Assembly (NCBI RefSeq): GCF_018336935.1
Contig: NZ_CP068771.1
Span: forward strand, 5,022,001 to 5,086,000
DNA from: Serratia plymuthica
GTDB lineage: Bacteria; Pseudomonadota; Gammaproteobacteria; Enterobacterales; Enterobacteriaceae
Direction of reading: 5' to 3'
DNA length: 64,000 bases
This document shows positions 62,559 to 64,000 of the stretch, one piece after another. The notes under the pieces were generated by a model that saw only the letters and a program-made list of their open reading frames with translations, did no database searches and was not told the origin of the DNA. Position 1 is the first letter of the stretch. Each line of letters opens with the position of its first letter. The translations under genes and the position numbers were made by a program.

Positions 62559-64000
62559 TTATTTGGCGGTGATGACCTCATTAATCGCCCGGCAGAGCCG
62601 GGCGATACCTTCTTCAATCAGCGGTGGCGTGTTGGCGGCGAAATTCAGTCGCAGGCCATGCGCGCCATGCGATTCCCGGGCATAAAAACACTCTCCGCGT
62701 GCAAAGGTGACGCCGTGGCGCCAGGCCACCGGCATCAGCGCTTCGTTGTTAACCGCAGCGGGCAGCGTCAGCCAGATAAATAACCCGCCTTCGGGCGTTT
62801 CAAAGCGGCAGCCGTGCGGCAGATGCTGCAGCAATGCCGTTACCATGGCATCACGGTGCTGGCGGTAGATCCGCCCGGCGCGCCGCAGCTGTTTGTCATA
62901 GCGGCCAATGGTGACAAAGGCGTCCAGCGCCCGCTGGATCAGGTTGGAGCTGGTAAAGCTGTCGACGTGTTTTAACCGTGCTATCTGCTGATATTGCTCA
63001 CTGTCGGCGACCAGGTAGCCGATACGCATGCTGGGCAGCAGCATTTTGGAAAAGGTGCTGACATATATCACCGCGCCCGGCTGCGCCAGCGCCCGCAGCG
63101 ACGGCAGCTGTTTGCCGTTGTAGCGCAAATCGCCGACAAAATCGTCTTCCAGTATCGGCACTCCGGCACGTTGAGCCAGCGCCAGCAGGCGTCGGCGGCG
63201 GGCTTCGCTCATGCAGCGCCCGGTCGGGTTATGAAAATTGGGGATGGTGTAAATCAGTTTTGGCCGGTGCTTTTCCAGCAGTGCCGGCAGGTGTTCAACC
63301 AGCATGCCGTGTCGATCGCTGGGGACAGTGACGATATTGATCCTGTGCAGACGCAGCAGCCCCAGCGCTTCGGCATAGGTGGGTTCTTCGACGATCACCG
63401 TATCCCCCGGTTCAAGCAGGCTTTGCACAATCAGGCTGATGGCGTGCTGCGAACCGTTGGTGATCAGCACCTGTTCCGCGTGGGTAGGGATGCCCTGGGC
63501 GGTGAGGATCCGCCCCAGCGTATCGCGCAGCGGGTAGTAGCCGCAGTATTCGCCATAGCCGAAAGCCTCTTCCGCATGGCGGCTGAGCACCGACAGCAAG
63601 ATCTTGCGGAATTCCTCCTGGGGGAAAACCTTCGGGCTGCCGACGCCGGCGGCAAAGTTGATGATGTTATCCGGCAGCGGCGTGTCGGGGTAGCCGTCCA
63701 GCCGCGAGGTCAGGGTGGTGAAACGCGCTGCCGGGAACGACGTATCGGACGTCGGCTGCGGTTGAGCGGGCCGCGCGCCCGGATGCAGAACATAGGCGCC
63801 GCTGCCGCGTCGCTGGCGCAGAAATCCTTTGGACGCCAGTTCGGCATAGGCATTGTCGGCCGTCAGCCGGCTGACGGCCAGTTCGGCCGCCAATGTGCGG
63901 GTGGAAGGCAGTTTGTCGCCATCGACAAAGACGCCGCTCAATATCGCCCGCCGCAATGCCTCTTCAATTTGCAGATACAGCGGGACATCCTGCTGGCGGT
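62559..64000 (-). CDS. MocR-family regulator (GntR-aminotransferase), 5' end outside window
   Basis: At least 480 codons are in frame to the right edge; the visible part begins RQQDVPLYLQIEEALRRAIL, the first helix of a GntR winged helix-turn-helix (LPSTRTLAAELAVSRLTADNAYAEL), then an aminotransferase-like domain with FGYGEYCGYYPLRD, NFHNPTGRCM and the PLP Lys in VSTFSKMLLPSMRIGYLV. Only a few N-terminal residues should be missing. It is a different MocR protein from that at 55572-57005. Effector and target are unknown; no divergent partner is visible because the promoter is outside the window. Confidence 0.9.
   Translation of the reverse strand, partial: RQQDVPLYLQIEEALRRAILSGVFVDGDKLPSTRTLAAELAVSRLTADNAYAELASKGFLRQRRGSGAYVLHPGARPAQPQPTSDTSFPAARFTTLTSRLDGYPDTPLPDNIINFAAGVGSPKVFPQEEFRKILLSVLSRHAEEAFGYGEYCGYYPLRDTLGRILTAQGIPTHAEQVLITNGSQHAISLIVQSLLEPGDTVIVEEPTYAEALGLLRLHRINIVTVPSDRHGMLVEHLPALLEKHRPKLIYTIPNFHNPTGRCMSEARRRRLLALAQRAGVPILEDDFVGDLRYNGKQLPSLRALAQPGAVIYVSTFSKMLLPSMRIGYLVADSEQYQQIARLKHVDSFTSSNLIQRALDAFVTIGRYDKQLRRAGRIYRQHRDAMVTALLQHLPHGCRFETPEGGLFIWLTLPAAVNNEALMPVAWRHGVTFARGECFYARESHGAHGLRLNFAANTPPLIEEGIARLCRAINEVITAK

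Noticed and set aside
1..64000. CRISPR array, insertion sequences, restriction or phage-defence genes
   Set aside because: No regularly spaced repeats, transposase motifs or nuclease/defence domains were seen apart from chromosomal SmrB and the solo HicB-like protein.

Overview
The window looks like a chromosomal segment of a member of the Enterobacterales, most like Serratia. This is an inference from three things: gene order matches the 50-55 min region of Escherichia coli almost gene for gene, the DNA is GC-rich, and ERIC intergenic repeats are present together with genes common in Serratia (ipdC, scsABCD, a stand-alone ccm operon). I see no prophage, insertion sequence, integron or CRISPR array. 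Both ends cut genes: mntH at the left and a MocR-type regulator at the right.

Layout. 1-18 kb is the mntH-ypeC-yfeO-glk-ypdB-ypdA-alaC-ypdK block known from E. coli. It is interrupted by an aldo/keto reductase, indolepyruvate/pyruvate decarboxylase (ipdC), a LysR/PACE efflux pair, ygeA, a YhjX-type MFS carrier and ybiU. 18-24 kb is a looser accessory stretch: two very small membrane proteins, an orphan HicB-like protein, a DUF805-like membrane protein, mltB, a porin, a small secreted protein, a DsdC-like regulator and tRNA-Arg(CCU). 24-33 kb holds yfdC, the whole cytochrome c maturation operon ccmABCDEFGHI, and mlaA. 33-50 kb is the conserved fadL-yfcZ-fadIJ-sixA-smrB-prmB-aroC-mepA-yfcA-epmC-yfcL-mnmC-fabB run. 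50-64 kb carries apbE, ybiR, a peptidase T paralogue, a secreted EEP-fold protein, yfcJ, two MocR regulators, a rhodanese, flk and the copper/redox operon scsABCD.

How the parts fit. A pyruvate theme runs through the left third. The PyrS/PyrR-type two-component system (ypdA/ypdB) sits next to its known target type, a YhjX-like transporter, and the transporter promoter carries a 21-bp-periodic array of YpdB-like repeats; ipdC, alaC and glk lie nearby. Fatty acid metabolism dominates the centre: sites fitting FadR precede fadL, fadIJ and fabB, with an ArcA-like box at fadIJ and a FabR-like palindrome at fabB. Envelope redox chemistry recurs in ccmG/ccmH, scsB/C/D and apbE.

Most of the window is ordinary housekeeping DNA. 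The observations most worth a second look are a strongly structured, possibly switching mRNA leader before yfcJ (about 54261-54397), the YpdB operator array at 10552-10633, the small membrane proteins at 17.7-18.25 kb, and an ERIC repeat that supplies the ribosome binding site of yfcA. I did not find a convincing large undescribed system.
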